Assembly (NCBI RefSeq): GCF_002891295.1
Contig: NZ_LGUI01000013.1
Coordinates: forward strand, 186,001 to 250,000
Direction: 5' to 3'
Length of the DNA stretch: 64,000 nucleotides
From: Streptomyces eurocidicus
GTDB lineage: Bacteria > Actinomycetota > Actinomycetes > Streptomycetales > Streptomycetaceae
In this document: positions 51,696-60,037 of the stretch, piece after piece
Position numbering within the stretch: position 1 is the first letter of the stretch
How the letters are laid out: every line of letters starts with the position of its first letter
Translations under genes and position numbers: made by a program
The notes under the pieces: generated by a model
What the model saw: only the letters and a program-made list of their open reading frames with translations
Told to the model about the DNA's origin: nothing
Databases searched by the model: none

Positions 51696-52199
51696 CTAGA
51701 CCCGCACCGGCTCCTTCACCGGCACCGCCACCTTCTCCAGCGTCACCACGGACCGCTTCCCCGTGACCCGCTCCACCGCCACCCGCTCGTACCCCCAGCC
51801 CCGGTACAGCCGTAGCGTCCGCTCGTTGCGGTGTCCGGTCGCCAGCCGGTAGCGGTCCGCCGACCGCTCCGCGGCCAGCCGCTCCTCTATGGCCGCGAGC
51901 AGCCGTCCGCCCAGGCCGTGCCGTTGCAGCCGCGGGTGCACCATCAGCCCGGAGATCACGGCCGTGCCGTCCTCGCCGACCGTGCCGCGCGCCGAGCCGA
52001 CGACCTCCTCGCCCAGCCGGGCGACGAGCACCAGGCCCTCGGCGAGCTCCGCGCGCAGGGCGGCGAGGCTCTGGGTGAGGGGTTCGAGGGAGTAGTCGCC
52101 GTAGAGCTCGGCCTCTTCCTGGAAGCAGAGGTACTGGAGTTTGAGGATCCGCTCGGCGTCGTCCTCGGTCGCCGCAGCGAGGGTCACGCTCATGCCCAT
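51696..52199 (-). CDS. GNAT acetyltransferase
   Basis: The 167-residue protein has the GNAT core: VARLGEEVVGSARGTVGEDGTAVISGLMVHPRLQRHGLGGRLLAAIEE with the acetyl-CoA loop, then RYRLATGHRNERTLRLYRGWGY. The substrate is unknown. ATG 52199 follows GGGGAGG by nine bases; ATG 52193 is two codons shorter. It converges on the membrane pair with 11 bases between the stops. Confidence 0.92.
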   Translation of the reverse strand: MGMSVTLAAATEDDAERILKLQYLCFQEEAELYGDYSLEPLTQSLAALRAELAEGLVLVARLGEEVVGSARGTVGEDGTAVISGLMVHPRLQRHGLGGRLLAAIEERLAAERSADRYRLATGHRNERTLRLYRGWGYERVAVERVTGKRSVVTLEKVAVPVKEPVRV

Positions 52200-52280
52200 G
52201 TGCGCACGCCTCCCCTTTTCGGTTCGGTCCGCCCTGACAGGAGCCGGCGCGGGTGCGCGTCGCCTCCGGGCGCCGGTCGT

Positions 52281-52811
52281 CTACCGCTCCTTTCCCCAAC
52301 GTCCAGGAGCCGCAACCTCCGCCGTGAGCATTCTGCGCAAGCAACCAAGGCAACGGGAACGCACCGGCCCCAAAGATCCTTGTGACATTCCCAACTCGCC
52401 TGCGATTTCCCGGTAGGTCGGGTCGTGGCGGGAAAGCAGCGCACTCAGCAGCCGGGGGCAGCGGCCGGGCAGCCGGCGTACGGCCGCGCGCAGCGCCCGG
52501 CCCTCCTCGGCGGCCAGTACCGCGTGCTCGACCCCCGACTCCGGGCCGCCGGAGGGTTCGGAGCGGGTGGGGTCGTACGGCACCTCGCGGCGCGCCCGGC
52601 GGCGGGCGGAGCGGGCCTCGGCCCGTACCGCCGCGCGTAACCGGGCGGCGGGCGCGGCCGGGCGGCCGCACTGCGGGCGGCGCTCGCTCAGCACCCGCAC
52701 CCAGACGGCCTGTTCGAGGTCGGCGGCCTCGACGCCCGCGGCCGGCGCCTCCGCCGCGCATTCGGCGGCCAGCAGCGGCCGGAGCGAGGTCAGAAGATCG
52801 TTCGGTGTCAT
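52281..52811 (-). CDS. Sigma-factor-like helix-turn-helix protein
   Basis: The 176-residue protein shows a weak sigma region 2-like N-terminus (VEAADLEQAVWVRVLSER) and a region 4-like C-terminus (RLPGRCPRLLSALLSRHDPTYREIAGELGMSQGSLGPVRSRCLGCLRRML). This layout fits a small ECF-like or SARP-less regulator; promoter specificity cannot be read. There is no anti-sigma gene next to it. ATG 52811 is used, but GTG 52829 is possible. It is the reverse of usual ECF codon content in having four Cys in the last third. Confidence 0.8.
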   Translation of the reverse strand: MTPNDLLTSLRPLLAAECAAEAPAAGVEAADLEQAVWVRVLSERRPQCGRPAAPAARLRAAVRAEARSARRRARREVPYDPTRSEPSGGPESGVEHAVLAAEEGRALRAAVRRLPGRCPRLLSALLSRHDPTYREIAGELGMSQGSLGPVRSRCLGCLRRMLTAEVAAPGRWGKER

Positions 52812-52940
52812 GCGGGTCGGGACGTACACCCCGGCCCGGCCGGTTTCGGCGACACCGGGTTACCACCCCTACGGGTGAGGTGACCCGGTGAGGTGACCGG
52901 CGGGATCGCCCGCGGTCACCTCACCCGGCGCCCCGGAGGG

Positions 52941-54113
52941 TCAGCGCTTGACGAAGTCGGCGCGGGCGAGCGCCGCCGTGTCGCAGTTGTCCGAGAAGAT
53001 CCCGTCGATACCGGTGGCGAAGTACGTCTTGAACGCGCCGAAGACGTCACCGTAGGCGTTGGGGTCGGTGCCGCGCCGGAAGTCCGCCGGCAGGAAGCTG
53101 TTCTCGTTGCGCATGGTGTAGGGGTGCACGATCAGCCCGGCGGCGTGGGAGTCCCGCACCAGCGTGGTGGGCTTGGTGAGCCGGTCGTTCTTGTCCCGGG
53201 GGATGATCAGGTTCAGCCACGGGCCGATGCCCTGGGCGAAGCCGGAGATCCACTTCAGGCCCTTGGGCGTGATCAGGTCGGCGACCGTCCGCGGGTCCTT
53301 GGCCTCGGTGAAGTCCCAGGGCCGCGTCGTGAGGTCGTCCAGCAGGAGCACCTTGGGGCAGTCGACGCCCAGCCGGTTCAGCCGCTGGAGGCTGCTGGGC
53401 TCGAAGGACTGCAGGAAGGTGTGGGAGTTCCGGCCCGAGCGGCCGTAGCGGCGCAGCAGCTTGGCGAGACGCTCCTCCAGGCCGAGGCCCGCCTTGCGGA
53501 AGTACGTGGGGTGCTTGGTCTCTATGTGCAGCCAGACCCGGCGGCCGCGCTTGCGGCCCTGCTCGTCGGCCCACTTCAGGACCTCTTCGAAGGTGGGCAC
53601 CTGCCAGCGGCCGTCATAGAGGGTGTTGTGGCCGCGGGTGCCGGGGATGCGCTCCTTGGCCCGGAGCGTCCGCAGCTCGGCCAGGGTGAAGTCCTCGGTG
53701 AACCAGCCGGTGTGGGCCTCGCCGTCGACGGTCTTGGTGGTCTTGCGGGAGGCGAACTCCGGGCGCGAGGCGACATCGGTGGTGCCGGTGATGTCGTTCT
53801 CGTGACGGCAGACGAGGTGGCCGTCCTTGGTGGGCACGAGGTCCTGCTCGATGACGTCCGCGCCGTTGTCGAGGGCGAACTGGTAGGAGCCGAGGGTGTG
53901 CTCGGGGCGGTAGCCGCTGGCGCCGCGGTGGCCGACGACGGTCGGGACCGGCAGGTCCTTGTACGAGCCCGAGTCACCGTGGCCGCCGTTCCCCTGCCCG
54001 CGCTGGGCGGCCGACGCCTGGCCCGCGCCGCCGCCGAGGACGACCGCCCCCGCGCCGAGAGCCGCCGCGGCCCCCAGAAGGCTGCGCCTGCCCGGCCGCT
54101 GTCCCTGCTCCAT
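52941..54113 (-). CDS. Tat-exported glycerophosphodiester phosphodiesterase
   Basis: The 390-residue enzyme hydrolyses glycerophosphodiesters to glycerol 3-phosphate and an alcohol outside the cell. The signal begins GRRSLLGAAAALGAGAVVLGG (twin arginine). The catalytic domain has VVGHRGASGYRPEHT, DVIEQDLVPTKDGHLVCRHE with the metal-binding Glu and Asp and the second His, and WLHIETKHP. Its length suits the long GDPD class. ATG 54113 has GAGGAG at good spacing. It might recover phosphate and glycerol from teichoic acid or lipid breakdown. Confidence 0.94.
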   Translation of the reverse strand: MEQGQRPGRRSLLGAAAALGAGAVVLGGGAGQASAAQRGQGNGGHGDSGSYKDLPVPTVVGHRGASGYRPEHTLGSYQFALDNGADVIEQDLVPTKDGHLVCRHENDITGTTDVASRPEFASRKTTKTVDGEAHTGWFTEDFTLAELRTLRAKERIPGTRGHNTLYDGRWQVPTFEEVLKWADEQGRKRGRRVWLHIETKHPTYFRKAGLGLEERLAKLLRRYGRSGRNSHTFLQSFEPSSLQRLNRLGVDCPKVLLLDDLTTRPWDFTEAKDPRTVADLITPKGLKWISGFAQGIGPWLNLIIPRDKNDRLTKPTTLVRDSHAAGLIVHPYTMRNENSFLPADFRRGTDPNAYGDVFGAFKTYFATGIDGIFSDNCDTAALARADFVKR

Positions 54114-54339
54114 AAAACACTCCTCGTTGTGCGTGTGGTGCCTGTCCGGCACATTCAAGCCGCGCCGATCGTAGACACGTGCGACTTTCCGATGGGAGGA
54201 CGAAGGTCAAACGGGGTGCAAACTCACGTCAACACTCCGTATCACTGCATAAACCCGGTGTGCGCGCCACCGGTACCGGCGAGTATGGTCTCCCCCTGCG
54301 CAGGCATGCGCCGCACGACCACCACGACCGGAGGGCCCG

Positions 54340-55017
54340 TTGTCCCGCATCTTGCTCAAGGCGATTCTCGGATTGCTCATGCGCGTCCTGTACCGCCCGA
54401 AGGTCGAGGGCGCGGAGCACATCCCGGGGACGGGTCCGGTGATCCTGGCCGGCAGCCATGTGACGTTCGTCGACTCGCTGTTCCTCGCGCTGGTCGTCAA
54501 GCGTCAGGTGTTCTTCATCGGCAAGGACGAGTACGTCACGGGCAAGGGCCTCAAGGGCCGGCTGATGGCCTGGTTCTTCGGCAGCTCCGGCATGATCCCG
54601 GTGGACCGCGACGGCGGCCGCGGCGGTGTCGCGGCGCTGATGACCGGCCGCCGGGTGCTGGACGAGGGCAATGTCTTCGGGATCTACCCCGAGGGCACCC
54701 GCTCCCCCGACGGCCGGCTCTACCGCGGCCGGACCGGCATCGCCCGGCTGACGCTGATGACCGGCGCGCCGGTGGTCCCGTTCGCCATGCTCGGGATGGA
54801 CAAGGTCCAGCCGGGCGGCAAGGGCAAGCTGCGCATCTCCCCGGTGACGGTGCGCTTCGGCGAGCCGCTGGACTTCGCCCGCTACGAGGGCATGGACCGC
54901 GACCGCTATGTGCTGCGCGCCGTCACCGACGAGGTGATGAGCGAGGTCATGAGCCTGTCGGGGCAGGAGTACGTGGACATGTACGCCACCAAGGCGCGGG
55001 AGACGAAGGCCGCCTGA
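54340..55017 (+). CDS. 1-acyl-sn-glycerol-3-phosphate acyltransferase (PlsC family)
   Basis: The 225-residue enzyme adds the second acyl chain in phospholipid synthesis. The HX4D motif lies in GSHVTFVDSLFL near residue 40, the acceptor motif in YPEGTRSPDG near 125, and motif IV in GAPVVPFAML. TTG 54340 is taken as start because GGAGGG lies six bases upstream and the first residues SRILLKAILGLLM fit the family; no ATG or GTG fits. It converges on the secreted lipase gene. Confidence 0.92.
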   Translation: MSRILLKAILGLLMRVLYRPKVEGAEHIPGTGPVILAGSHVTFVDSLFLALVVKRQVFFIGKDEYVTGKGLKGRLMAWFFGSSGMIPVDRDGGRGGVAALMTGRRVLDEGNVFGIYPEGTRSPDGRLYRGRTGIARLTLMTGAPVVPFAMLGMDKVQPGGKGKLRISPVTVRFGEPLDFARYEGMDRDRYVLRAVTDEVMSEVMSLSGQEYVDMYATKARETKAA

Positions 55018-55057
55018 CGGCCCGCCCCTCCCGCACACCGCACTCCCTCCCGGGTTC

Positions 55058-55885
55058 TCAGGCCCGGCCGACGCACTGGGGCTGGAAGCCCGGGTCGGCC
55101 GGGCCTTCGTGCGCCAGGGCGTCGAGCACCCACTGGGCGACGACCGGGTCCTTGGTGGCCTGGTCGTGCATGTAGAGGTCCAGCGGGCACTTGTCCTGGA
55201 GCACGATGTTGGTGAGGTGCTCCTTGGGGCCGGTGAGCAGCGCGCTGGTGTACGGGATCACGACCTCGTCGTGGCGGGTGGTGATGACCGTGTAGTCCGG
55301 GCCCGCCGGGGTCTCCTCGCCCGCGTTGAGCTTGCGCATCAGCGGCGAGTCCCACTGCTGGTCGACGCAGGACGGGCAGAAGGTCCAGCCGGCCGGGATG
55401 GCGAGCGGGTTCTTGGTGCCGTGGTTGGACGGGACGATGCCGACGAGGTCGTCGACCTTGTCCGCGCCGCCGAGGAACTTCACGTAGTAGCGCGGCAGCA
55501 TGCCGCCCTGGCTGTGGCCGACGAGGTCGACCTTCGCGGCGCCCGTCGCGCCCCGTACGGCCTCGACGAAGTCACTGAGCTCCGCCGCGGCCTGCGGGAT
55601 CGGAGCGGTCTCCATGTTGCCGTAGTTGAAGGCGAAGACGCAGTAGCCCGCCTCCTTGAGCTTGGGCGAGAGCTTCGCCCAGTTCTCGGCCATCAGCTTG
55701 AAGGTGCCGTTGACCAGCACGACGGGCTGCGGGTGCGCCGAGTCGGGCTTGCAGGACCAGTCGTTGGCCCCGCGCGGCGGGATGTCGAGGACCGAGGCGG
55801 AGGCGGGGGCCGCGAAGCCGGTGAGGCCCAGGGCGGCGGTGGCCGCGGCGGCGAGCAGGAACCTGACGGTCTTGCGCATACGCAT
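55058..55885 (-). CDS. Secreted alpha/beta-hydrolase lipase
   Basis: The 275-residue protein has a clear Sec signal (MRKTVRFLLAAAATAALGLTGFAAPASAS) with cleavage after ASAS and the lipase core PVVLVNGTFKLMAENW, VDLVGHSQGGMLPRYYVKFLG with the nucleophile Ser, and a CPSC pair (residues near 190) likely to form a disulfide. The catalytic His is probably in LYMHDQATKDP. It resembles the LipA/Est2 group of extracellular Streptomyces lipases. ATG 55885 has AAAGGAA upstream. Confidence 0.92.
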   Translation of the reverse strand: MRMRKTVRFLLAAAATAALGLTGFAAPASASVLDIPPRGANDWSCKPDSAHPQPVVLVNGTFKLMAENWAKLSPKLKEAGYCVFAFNYGNMETAPIPQAAAELSDFVEAVRGATGAAKVDLVGHSQGGMLPRYYVKFLGGADKVDDLVGIVPSNHGTKNPLAIPAGWTFCPSCVDQQWDSPLMRKLNAGEETPAGPDYTVITTRHDEVVIPYTSALLTGPKEHLTNIVLQDKCPLDLYMHDQATKDPVVAQWVLDALAHEGPADPGFQPQCVGRA

Positions 55886-56009
55886 GTGGGGGATTCCTTT
55901 GAACGCGGACTTCGTCGTCCGACCCGTGTTCGACAATGTCGACCAGTGGTCGAGATCGTTGCGCGCACATAAGGATCACGTCAAGGGAATACGTTTCCGG
56001 CGTATGTCA

Positions 56010-56040
56010 CACGGGCCGGGGCTTGCCGCCCCGGCCCGTG
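56010..56040 (-). terminator. Terminator of the MFS/TetR transcript
   Basis: CACGGGCCGGGGC (56010-56022) and GCCCCGGCCCGTG (56028-56040) pair perfectly over 13 bases around a five-base loop. It lies 75 bases past the MFS stop and before the lipase promoter. Confidence 0.7.
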
Positions 56041-56114
56041 ATGAGATTTGCTGCTCGTTTGAGCTTTGACTTGCTCAGTGCTCGGCGGTGCTCGTCAGTG
56101 CCCGTCAGCGCTCG

Positions 56115-57668
56115 TCAATGCTCGGCGGCACCCTCTTCGAGCTTCTGGCCGCGCAGCAGGAACCAGGCCGCGACGGCCGTGCCCAGCAGCACCAGCGCAC
56201 CGGCCCCGGCCGCGATCCGCAGACCCTCGACGAAGGCGTCCTGCGCCGAGGTGAGCAGCGCCCGGCCCGTCTCGCCCGGCAGCCCGGCAGCCGCCTCGAC
56301 CGCCCCGCCGAGGGAGTCGTGGGCCTCCGCGGCGGCCTTCGCGGGCACCCCGGCGGGGGTGCCGAAGTCGCGGTAGACACCGGTGACGATCGAGCCCAGG
56401 AGCGCGATGCCGAGTGCCGCGCCGAGCTCGTACGCCGTCTCCGAGACCGCCGAGGCGGAGCCCGCCTGCTCCTTGGGCACGCTGGAGAGGATCACATCGG
56501 CGGTGACGGTGAAGGAGAAGCCCGCGCCGACCCCGACGAGCAGCAGGGCCGCGCCGAGGACCGGGTAGGCGGTGTCCGCGTGGAGGAGGACGAGCACCGC
56601 GAGCGCGACGCCGATCGCCCCCAGCCCGCCGGCCACCACCGACCGCACCGACCAGCGGCGCGCCGCCTGCCCGGCGAGCAGACCCGCCGTCACGGCGCCG
56701 ACGGCGGCGGGCAGCTCGGCGAGGCCCGCCTCCAGCGGGTCGCGGCCCTGGACCAGCTGGAGGAACTGGGACAGGAAGAAGACCAGCCCGGACAGGCCGA
56801 GCACGGTCAGCAGGTCGGCCAGCACCGCCCCGGAGAAGCCCCGGTGGTGGAAGAGCCGCATGTCCAGCAGCGGCTTGGGCAGCGTGAGCTGGCGCCGTAC
56901 GAACCAGGTCAGGGCCAGCACGCCGAGCACGCCCGCCAGCAGGAAGTGCCAGCGGAAGCCGTAGGCGGCGGCCTCCTTGATGGCGTAGACGATCGCCACG
57001 ATGCCGACCATCGACAGCAGCACGCTGGGCACGTCCCAGGGGCCGGGCGCGGGGTCGCGGGACTCGGGCAGCAGCTTGATGCCCACGAGCACGAGGACGG
57101 CCATCACCGGCAGGTTGATCAGGAAGACCGATCCCCACCAGAAGTTCTGCAGCAGGACGCCGCCCACGACCGGGCCGACGGCCGCGCCGGCGGAGGCCAT
57201 GGCGCCCCAGATGCCGATGGCGAGGCTGCGCTCCTTGGGGTCGTGGAAGAGGTTGCGGATGAGCGCGAGGGTGGACGGCATCAGGGTCGCGCCCGCCACG
57301 CCGAGCAGGGCCCGGGCGGCGATCATCATCTCGGGGCTGGTGGCGTAGGCGTTGAGCACGGACACCGCGCCGAACGCGACCGCGCCGCAGAGCAGGAGCT
57401 TCTTGCGGCCGATCCGGTCGCCCAGGCTGCCCATGGAGACCAGGAGGCCGGCGATGACGAAGGAGTAGACGTCGCCGATCCACAGCAGCTGGGTGCCGGA
57501 GGGGCGCAGGTCCTCGCTGAGGAAGGGCGTGGCGAGGCCGAGGACGGTCGCGTCGACGGCGACGAGGAGGACGGCCAGGACGAGGACGGCGAGGGCGAGC
57601 CAGCGCCCGGGGCGGGGTGTCTCGGCGGGGGCCGCCACGGGCCGCGGGCCGCCGGTGGTTCCGGTCAC
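56115..57668 (-). CDS. DHA2-type MFS drug efflux transporter
   Basis: The 517-residue protein has about 14 hydrophobic segments and the proton antiporter motifs: MGSLGDRIGRKKLLLCG (motif A), ARALLGVAGATLMPSTLALIRNLF and AMASAGAAVGPVVGGVLLQNFWW (motif C), as in drug:H+ antiporters with 14 spans. The substrate is unknown; single TetR-controlled pumps of this type usually export antibiotics or dyes. GTG 57668 overlaps the tetR stop (GTGA), so the pump is co-translated with its likely repressor. GGAGGA lies upstream of the start. Confidence 0.94.
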   Translation of the reverse strand: MTGTTGGPRPVAAPAETPRPGRWLALAVLVLAVLLVAVDATVLGLATPFLSEDLRPSGTQLLWIGDVYSFVIAGLLVSMGSLGDRIGRKKLLLCGAVAFGAVSVLNAYATSPEMMIAARALLGVAGATLMPSTLALIRNLFHDPKERSLAIGIWGAMASAGAAVGPVVGGVLLQNFWWGSVFLINLPVMAVLVLVGIKLLPESRDPAPGPWDVPSVLLSMVGIVAIVYAIKEAAAYGFRWHFLLAGVLGVLALTWFVRRQLTLPKPLLDMRLFHHRGFSGAVLADLLTVLGLSGLVFFLSQFLQLVQGRDPLEAGLAELPAAVGAVTAGLLAGQAARRWSVRSVVAGGLGAIGVALAVLVLLHADTAYPVLGAALLLVGVGAGFSFTVTADVILSSVPKEQAGSASAVSETAYELGAALGIALLGSIVTGVYRDFGTPAGVPAKAAAEAHDSLGGAVEAAAGLPGETGRALLTSAQDAFVEGLRIAAGAGALVLLGTAVAAWFLLRGQKLEEGAAEH

Positions 57669-58231
57669 CGTTTCATCCTCCGCTCGGCGTCGGTCCTTCG
57701 CCCGGCGCCGCCGAGCAGCAGCTCGGCGACCATCCGGGGCATGTCCTTGGCGGCCACGCGCCGGTCCTGGACGGCCCAGGCCCCGGTGCCGATCAGGCCG
57801 TAGAGGGCCTCGGTGAGCCATGCGGGGGTGAGGTCGAGCCGGAAGGCCCCCTCCTCCTGCCCCCGGCGGAAGAGCTCATGGACGCGGGCGTCGAGGCGGT
57901 TCCAGCCCTCGTTGGCGCCGTTCTCGTAGAGCTGGTTCTCGGTGAAGAGGAAGGCGAGCATGCCGGCGACGGGCTCGGCCTCGTCGATCAGGCGGCGCAC
58001 CGCGCCGGCCGCGTCGCCCTCCTCGATCCGGGCGGCGTCCAGGGCCTCCCCGAACTTCCGGATGCCCAGGTCCTCCAGGGCGCGGACCAGCGCGTCACGG
58101 CCCGCGAAGTGGCGGTGGAGGGTGGCGCGACCGATCCCGGCGGCCTTGGCGATCTCGTCCATGGAGGCCGTCGCTCTACGGGTGAGCAGGGCGGCGGCCT
58201 CCCTCAGCACATGGTCTCGGTCAACACTCAT
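57665..58231 (-). CDS. TetR-family transcriptional regulator
   Basis: The 188-residue protein has the N-terminal TetR helix-turn-helix MDEIAKAAGIGRATLHRHFAGRDALVRAL and a helical ligand-binding C-terminal domain. It is the first gene of a two-gene operon with the efflux pump and is likely to repress both. Its ATG at 58231 falls inside the first of four operator half-sites, so binding would directly block its own translation start region. No other target can be seen. Confidence 0.93.
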   Translation of the reverse strand: MSVDRDHVLREAAALLTRRATASMDEIAKAAGIGRATLHRHFAGRDALVRALEDLGIRKFGEALDAARIEEGDAAGAVRRLIDEAEPVAGMLAFLFTENQLYENGANEGWNRLDARVHELFRRGQEEGAFRLDLTPAWLTEALYGLIGTGAWAVQDRRVAAKDMPRMVAELLLGGAGRRTDAERRMKR

Positions 58232-58293
58232 GAGACGACGATAACCCGAATGAGACTTTGATGTCTCATCCGGGCTGTCGACGTCTCATTCGG
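58230..58293. promoter_or_regulatory. Nested TetR operator, four half-sites
   Basis: ATGAGAC occurs at 58230-58236 and 58250-58256, and its inverse GTCTCAT at 58263-58269 and 58283-58289. All four are symmetric around 58259.5, giving an inner and an outer dyad, with 20 bases between the same-orientation copies. The second and fourth also match over 11 bases (CCGAATGAGAC and its inverse). It lies at the start of tetR and is the likely operator of the regulator-pump pair. Confidence 0.75.
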
Positions 58294-58378
58294 ATGGGGG
58301 CTCTCCCGGCCGGGACGGTGCTGTCGCCCCGGCGCCCCGGGGGGCCGTGCGGAGGCCCCGGCGGTCCACCGGCCGGGG

Positions 58379-59812
58379 TCAGCCGCGCCCGGCGTCCGCC
58401 CACTCCCGCTGGACCGCCAGGTCGGCCTTGACCTCGCCCAGCTGGACCGTGACCGCCGAGGGCGCCGTACCGCCCCGGCCGTTGCGGGAGGCGAGCGAGC
58501 CCGGTACGTCGAGGACGCCCCGGACCTCGGGCGTCAGATGCGGCGAGATGGCCGCGAACTGCTCGTCCGTGAGCTGGTCGAGCTCGATGCCGCGCGCCTC
58601 GCACTCCTTGACGCACTCCCCCGCGACCTCGTGCGCCACACGGAACGGCACGCCCTGCCTGACCAGCCATTCCGCGATGTCCGTGGCGAGCGAGAAACCG
58701 GCGGGGGCCAGTTCCTCCATCCGGGCGCGGTTGACCGTGAGGGTCGCCATCATCCCGGTGAAGGCGGGCAGCAGGATCTCCAGCTGGTCGCAGGAGTCGA
58801 AGACCGGCTCCTTGTCCTCCTGGAGGTCCCGGTTGTAGGCGAGCGGCAGCGCCTTGAGGGTGGCCAGCAGGCCCGTCAGATTGCCGATCAGCCGCCCGGA
58901 CTTGCCCCGTGCCAGCTCGGCGATGTCCGGGTTCTTCTTCTGCGGCATGATCGAGGAGCCGGTGGAGAAGGCGTCGTGGAGGGTGACGAAGGAGAACTCC
59001 TTCGTGTTCCAGATGATGACCTCCTCGGCGATCCGGGAGAGGTCGACGCCGATCATCGCCGTGATGAAGGCGAACTCGGCGACGAAGTCCCGGGAGGCCG
59101 TCCCGTCGATGGAATTGCCCACCGAACCGCGCTCGAACCCCAGGTCGGCGGCGACCGCCTCCGGGTCCAGGCCGAGGGAGGAACCGGCGAGGGCCCCGGA
59201 GCCGTAGGGCGAGACGGCCGTGCGGTCGTCCCACTGCCGCAGCCGCTCCGCGTCCCGGCCGAGCGCCTGGACATGGGCGAGGACGTGGTGGGCGAAGAGC
59301 ACCGGCTGGGCGTGCTGGAGGTGCGTACGGCCCGGCATGGCCACGTCCGCGTGCGCCTCGGCCAGCCCGACCAGGGCCTCCTGGAGCTCGGCGAGCAGCC
59401 CGCCGATGATCCGGGCGTGGTCCCGCAGGTACATCCGGAAGAGCGTGGCGACCTGGTCGTTGCGGGACCGGCCGGCGCGCAGCTTGCCGCCGAGGTCGGG
59501 GCCGAGCCGCTCCAGCAGCCCGCGCTCCAGGGCGGTGTGGACGTCCTCGTCGGCGACGGTGCCGGTGAAGGCACCGGACGCGACGTCGGCCTCCAGCAGC
59601 CCGAGGCCGTCCGTCATGCGCCGGAGCTCGTCCGCGGTGAGCAGCCCGGCCTTGTGCAGGACGCGGGCGTGGGCGCGGGAACCGGCGATGTCGTACGGGG
59701 CGAGCCGCCAGTCGAAGTGGACGGAGGCGGAGAGCCTGGCCAGCGCCTCGGCGGGGCCGTCGGCGAAACGGCCGCCCCAGAGCCGGACGTCGTCGGTGGT
59801 GCCGTTGCTCAC
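58379..59812 (-). CDS. argH: Argininosuccinate lyase
   Basis: The 477-residue enzyme cleaves argininosuccinate to arginine and fumarate. The fumarase/lyase signature GSSIMPQKKNPD is intact with the active Ser loop, and the family stretches LRAGRSRNDQVAT and GRTHLQHAQPV are present. GTG 59812 begins SNGTTDDVRLWGGRF. The gene lies downstream of argG on the same strand, separated by a 225-base gap with a dispersed-type repeat. It may share regulation with argG. Confidence 0.97.
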   Translation of the reverse strand: MSNGTTDDVRLWGGRFADGPAEALARLSASVHFDWRLAPYDIAGSRAHARVLHKAGLLTADELRRMTDGLGLLEADVASGAFTGTVADEDVHTALERGLLERLGPDLGGKLRAGRSRNDQVATLFRMYLRDHARIIGGLLAELQEALVGLAEAHADVAMPGRTHLQHAQPVLFAHHVLAHVQALGRDAERLRQWDDRTAVSPYGSGALAGSSLGLDPEAVAADLGFERGSVGNSIDGTASRDFVAEFAFITAMIGVDLSRIAEEVIIWNTKEFSFVTLHDAFSTGSSIMPQKKNPDIAELARGKSGRLIGNLTGLLATLKALPLAYNRDLQEDKEPVFDSCDQLEILLPAFTGMMATLTVNRARMEELAPAGFSLATDIAEWLVRQGVPFRVAHEVAGECVKECEARGIELDQLTDEQFAAISPHLTPEVRGVLDVPGSLASRNGRGGTAPSAVTVQLGEVKADLAVQREWADAGRG

Positions 59813-59948
59813 TTGCGTGCTCCTCGTGGGTGGTGGGGGCGGCCGGCAGCCGTGGGCGGGGTGCCGCCGCGCCCGCCCGGCCGTGCGGGCGGCCCGGGCG
59901 GGTGCGGTGGCGGCTGAGCGGGCTCGGCGAAGTCCGGTGCGGTTCGGC

Positions 59949-60000
59949 AGCGCCCGAAGGGGCGCGGGGAACTGCGCGACCGGCCACGACGCACCCGAAG
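59949..60000. repeat. Dispersed-type Streptomyces intergenic repeat
   Basis: The sequence contains CGCCCGAAGGGGCGCGGGGA then ACTGCGCGACCGGCCACGAC. From memory, this text recurs between many genes in Streptomyces genomes. GCGCCC (59950-59955) pairs with GGGCGC (59960-59965). It lies between argG and argH. Confidence 0.6.
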
Positions 60001-60037
60001 ACGGTGCACCGGACTTTGCGCGGAGCGCTCAGGCCGG

